Below are positions 62,812-64,000 of a stretch of DNA of 64,000 bases, piece after piece. Under the pieces are notes generated by a model that saw nothing but the letters and a program-made list of their open reading frames with translations, was not told where the DNA came from and did no database searches. Origin of the DNA: Coprococcus sp. (lineage in GTDB: Bacteria; Bacillota_A; Clostridia; Lachnospirales; Lachnospiraceae); contig JAGANU010000009.1 in assembly GCA_017624085.1 (NCBI GenBank), positions 62,001-126,000 on the forward strand, given 5' to 3'. The translations under genes were made by a program, and so were the position numbers. The stretch's first letter is position 1. Each line of letters begins with the position of its first letter.

Positions 62812-63922
62812 CAAATGCCACCTCCAACTTATGAATGTACGATCTGCTTATATCCACCTTTGCTCCGGGATAGTTCGGGACAATCATATACACCCCGGCA
62901 CCATCTCTGCTCAGCCTGTCCATATCGGCTATAATATCAGCCTTGCAATAGGATGACACTACAACATAGAACACCTCTTGGTCTTTCTTACGAAGCACAT
63001 TATCAACGCACAAGGAAAATTTACCGCTCTCTTTCTTTTTTGTCAGTCTTGCAAGCTGCTTGTCTATTGCAAGCATATGCTCACGGGTGGCTCCATAGGA
63101 AATATATACATCCTTTCCGGTGATAACGTCCTCCCCATTTGTTGCAAAGGAAGTAGGAATTCCCTTTGAAGAAAAGAATGCGGCAATTGTTCCGGCCAGT
63201 TCAATGAGATATTCCTGCAGTTCATCCTGCCTTATCATTGTATGAGTATCCATATTGAGCATTACACACACTCTCTGCTCAGCTTCCTTTTCGAACACAT
63301 TAACAGCAAGGTCTCCGGTTCTGGCAGAGGCCTTCCAGTTAATACTTTTCATGGGATCTCCGACTACATAGCTCCTAATCCCCTTAAATGTATATGGGTC
63401 ATCAATAAGTCCCTTATGTGCACTCATCTCACCTATCATCTGATGACACATTGCATCAATGCTCTTTAGCTTTCTTCTGGCAGGGAGCACATATATGTAT
63501 GAGGTGTCAGGTAAAGCCCTGGCATAGCTGTGTGTCATAAAAAGATCCATGGCAATTATGCTAACCTTAGAGAGCCTGTAATAACCCCTTTTACTTGATG
63601 TAAATTCCAGTCTTCTTGTTATCTTCTCATGGGATAGAATAGAAAACCCATCGTGTCTGTGATAATTATCCGTTAACGCACAATTGTCATCATCCACGAA
63701 TCTGAAGGTTCTTGAAGTTGAAAACTTCACATGAAAAGCAGTTAACGGAAGCCATTTGTCATTGTATACGACCTCTGTGATATGTCCCTTGTTTCCTGCG
63801 TATATGTACTCCTCATCAAAGCCCAGCTCCAACTTAAGTGCATCCATCCACCTTTTTCTATACACATACTCCTGTATGCAATATATTGTTATACAAATAA
63901 AAATAGCAATAATGATTCTCAT
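62795..63922 (-). CDS. DUF58 domain protein
   Basis: 375 residues. One N-terminal membrane helix (IIIAIFICITIYCIQEYVY), a beta-rich extracytoplasmic-type region, then the DUF58 core with RSYVVGDPMKSINWKASARTGDLAVNVFE and a von Willebrand-like tail starting VCVMLNMDTHT. DUF58 proteins work with MoxR AAA+ ATPases, possibly in envelope protein maturation. The MoxR gene ends 10 bp upstream. The ribosome site (GGGGA) is 16 bases before the ATG, so the start is moderately certain. Confidence 0.88.
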   Translation of the reverse strand: MRIIIAIFICITIYCIQEYVYRKRWMDALKLELGFDEEYIYAGNKGHITEVVYNDKWLPLTAFHVKFSTSRTFRFVDDDNCALTDNYHRHDGFSILSHEKITRRLEFTSSKRGYYRLSKVSIIAMDLFMTHSYARALPDTSYIYVLPARRKLKSIDAMCHQMIGEMSAHKGLIDDPYTFKGIRSYVVGDPMKSINWKASARTGDLAVNVFEKEAEQRVCVMLNMDTHTMIRQDELQEYLIELAGTIAAFFSSKGIPTSFATNGEDVITGKDVYISYGATREHMLAIDKQLARLTKKKESGKFSLCVDNVLRKKDQEVFYVVVSSYCKADIIADMDRLSRDGAGVYMIVPNYPGAKVDISRSYIHKLEVAFDETRA

Positions 63923-63932
63923 ATTGTATGTA

Positions 63933-64000
63933 TTATTTTCCCCATTCTTCCACAGGAACCTTTACGCCGGATATTATATCATTCATAATATCAAGCACAT
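63933..64000 (-). CDS. C-terminal end of a MoxR-family AAA+ ATPase (cut by window edge)
   Basis: The last 21 codons are visible (VLDIMNDIISGVKVPVEEWGK, stop). The I...V.VP ending fits MoxR ATPases, which almost always precede DUF58 genes. The identification rests mainly on context. Confidence 0.6.
   Translation of the reverse strand, partial: VLDIMNDIISGVKVPVEEWGK

Overview
This 64 kb window is chromosomal core sequence from a low-to-moderate GC Gram-positive anaerobe. It most resembles a plant-fibre-degrading gut Lachnospiraceae (Clostridia) of the Butyrivibrio/Coprococcus/Eubacterium type. Pointers are the IspH-ribosomal S1 fusion, the SpoIIGA/SigE pair, class B sortase, RNase Y, a Firmicutes-type LexA box at recA, a Na+-pumping biotin decarboxylase cluster, and GH16, GH5 and GH94 enzymes. 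Assignment below family level is not possible from the sequence alone. Most genes lie on the minus strand.

Layout, left to right. 1-5.7 kb: end-truncated mscL, gpmI with a clear promoter, and a 1204-residue secreted GH16 laminarinase-like enzyme, divergent from an AraC-type regulator (5.9-6.7 kb). 6.7-10.1 kb: psd, pssA and a subtilase. 10.2-11.6 kb: a sigE locus whose SpoIIGA is reduced to the soluble protease domain, with two DnaA boxes upstream. 11.6-13.4 kb: a small coiled-coil protein, tRNA-Leu(CAA), sortase B and a Nudix protein. 13.5-20.9 kb: a division/recombination operon ruvA-ruvB-zapA-U32 peptidase-ftsW/rodA-pbp, in which the last two genes overlap out of frame. 21-26 kb: a YprB-type nuclease, ispH-rpsA, cmk and an HI0933-family flavoprotein.

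26.2-31.8 kb: a five-gene operon combining a 12S-type carboxyltransferase, an OadG-like lipoprotein, a biotin carrier, the OadB Na+ pump and a 5S OadA-like subunit. These parts could make a membrane-coupled transcarboxylase/decarboxylase. 31.8-39.1 kb: pgsA, rimO, folD, fhs and ftsK. 39.2-42.4 kb: a divergent pair of a LytTR regulator lacking the receiver aspartate and a 671-residue multi-pass membrane protein I do not recognise. Between them lie repeated ATTGTCTA boxes, two of them 21 bp apart as LytTR proteins prefer. 42.4-47.6 kb: GH94 phosphorylase, pnp and rpsO, with structured RNA leaders before pnp and rpsO. A short protein gene (47634-47804) and a solitary IS200/IS605-like end precede aroC.

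49.4-55.5 kb: a formate/nitrite channel, xerD, nudF, rny, recX and recA. 55.8-59.8 kb: tmcAL(ylbM), ylbJ, a coiled-coil protein, coaD and rsmD, keeping the Bacillus ylbH-I-J-M grouping. 59.9-64 kb: a GH5 cellulase at the end of a MoxR/DUF58/DUF4129 operon that runs off the window.

I found no CRISPR array, prophage, intact transposon, rRNA or defence island. The best candidates for undescribed biology are the LytTR/membrane-protein divergon, the membrane-domain-less SpoIIGA and the hybrid carboxyltransferase-Na+ pump operon.
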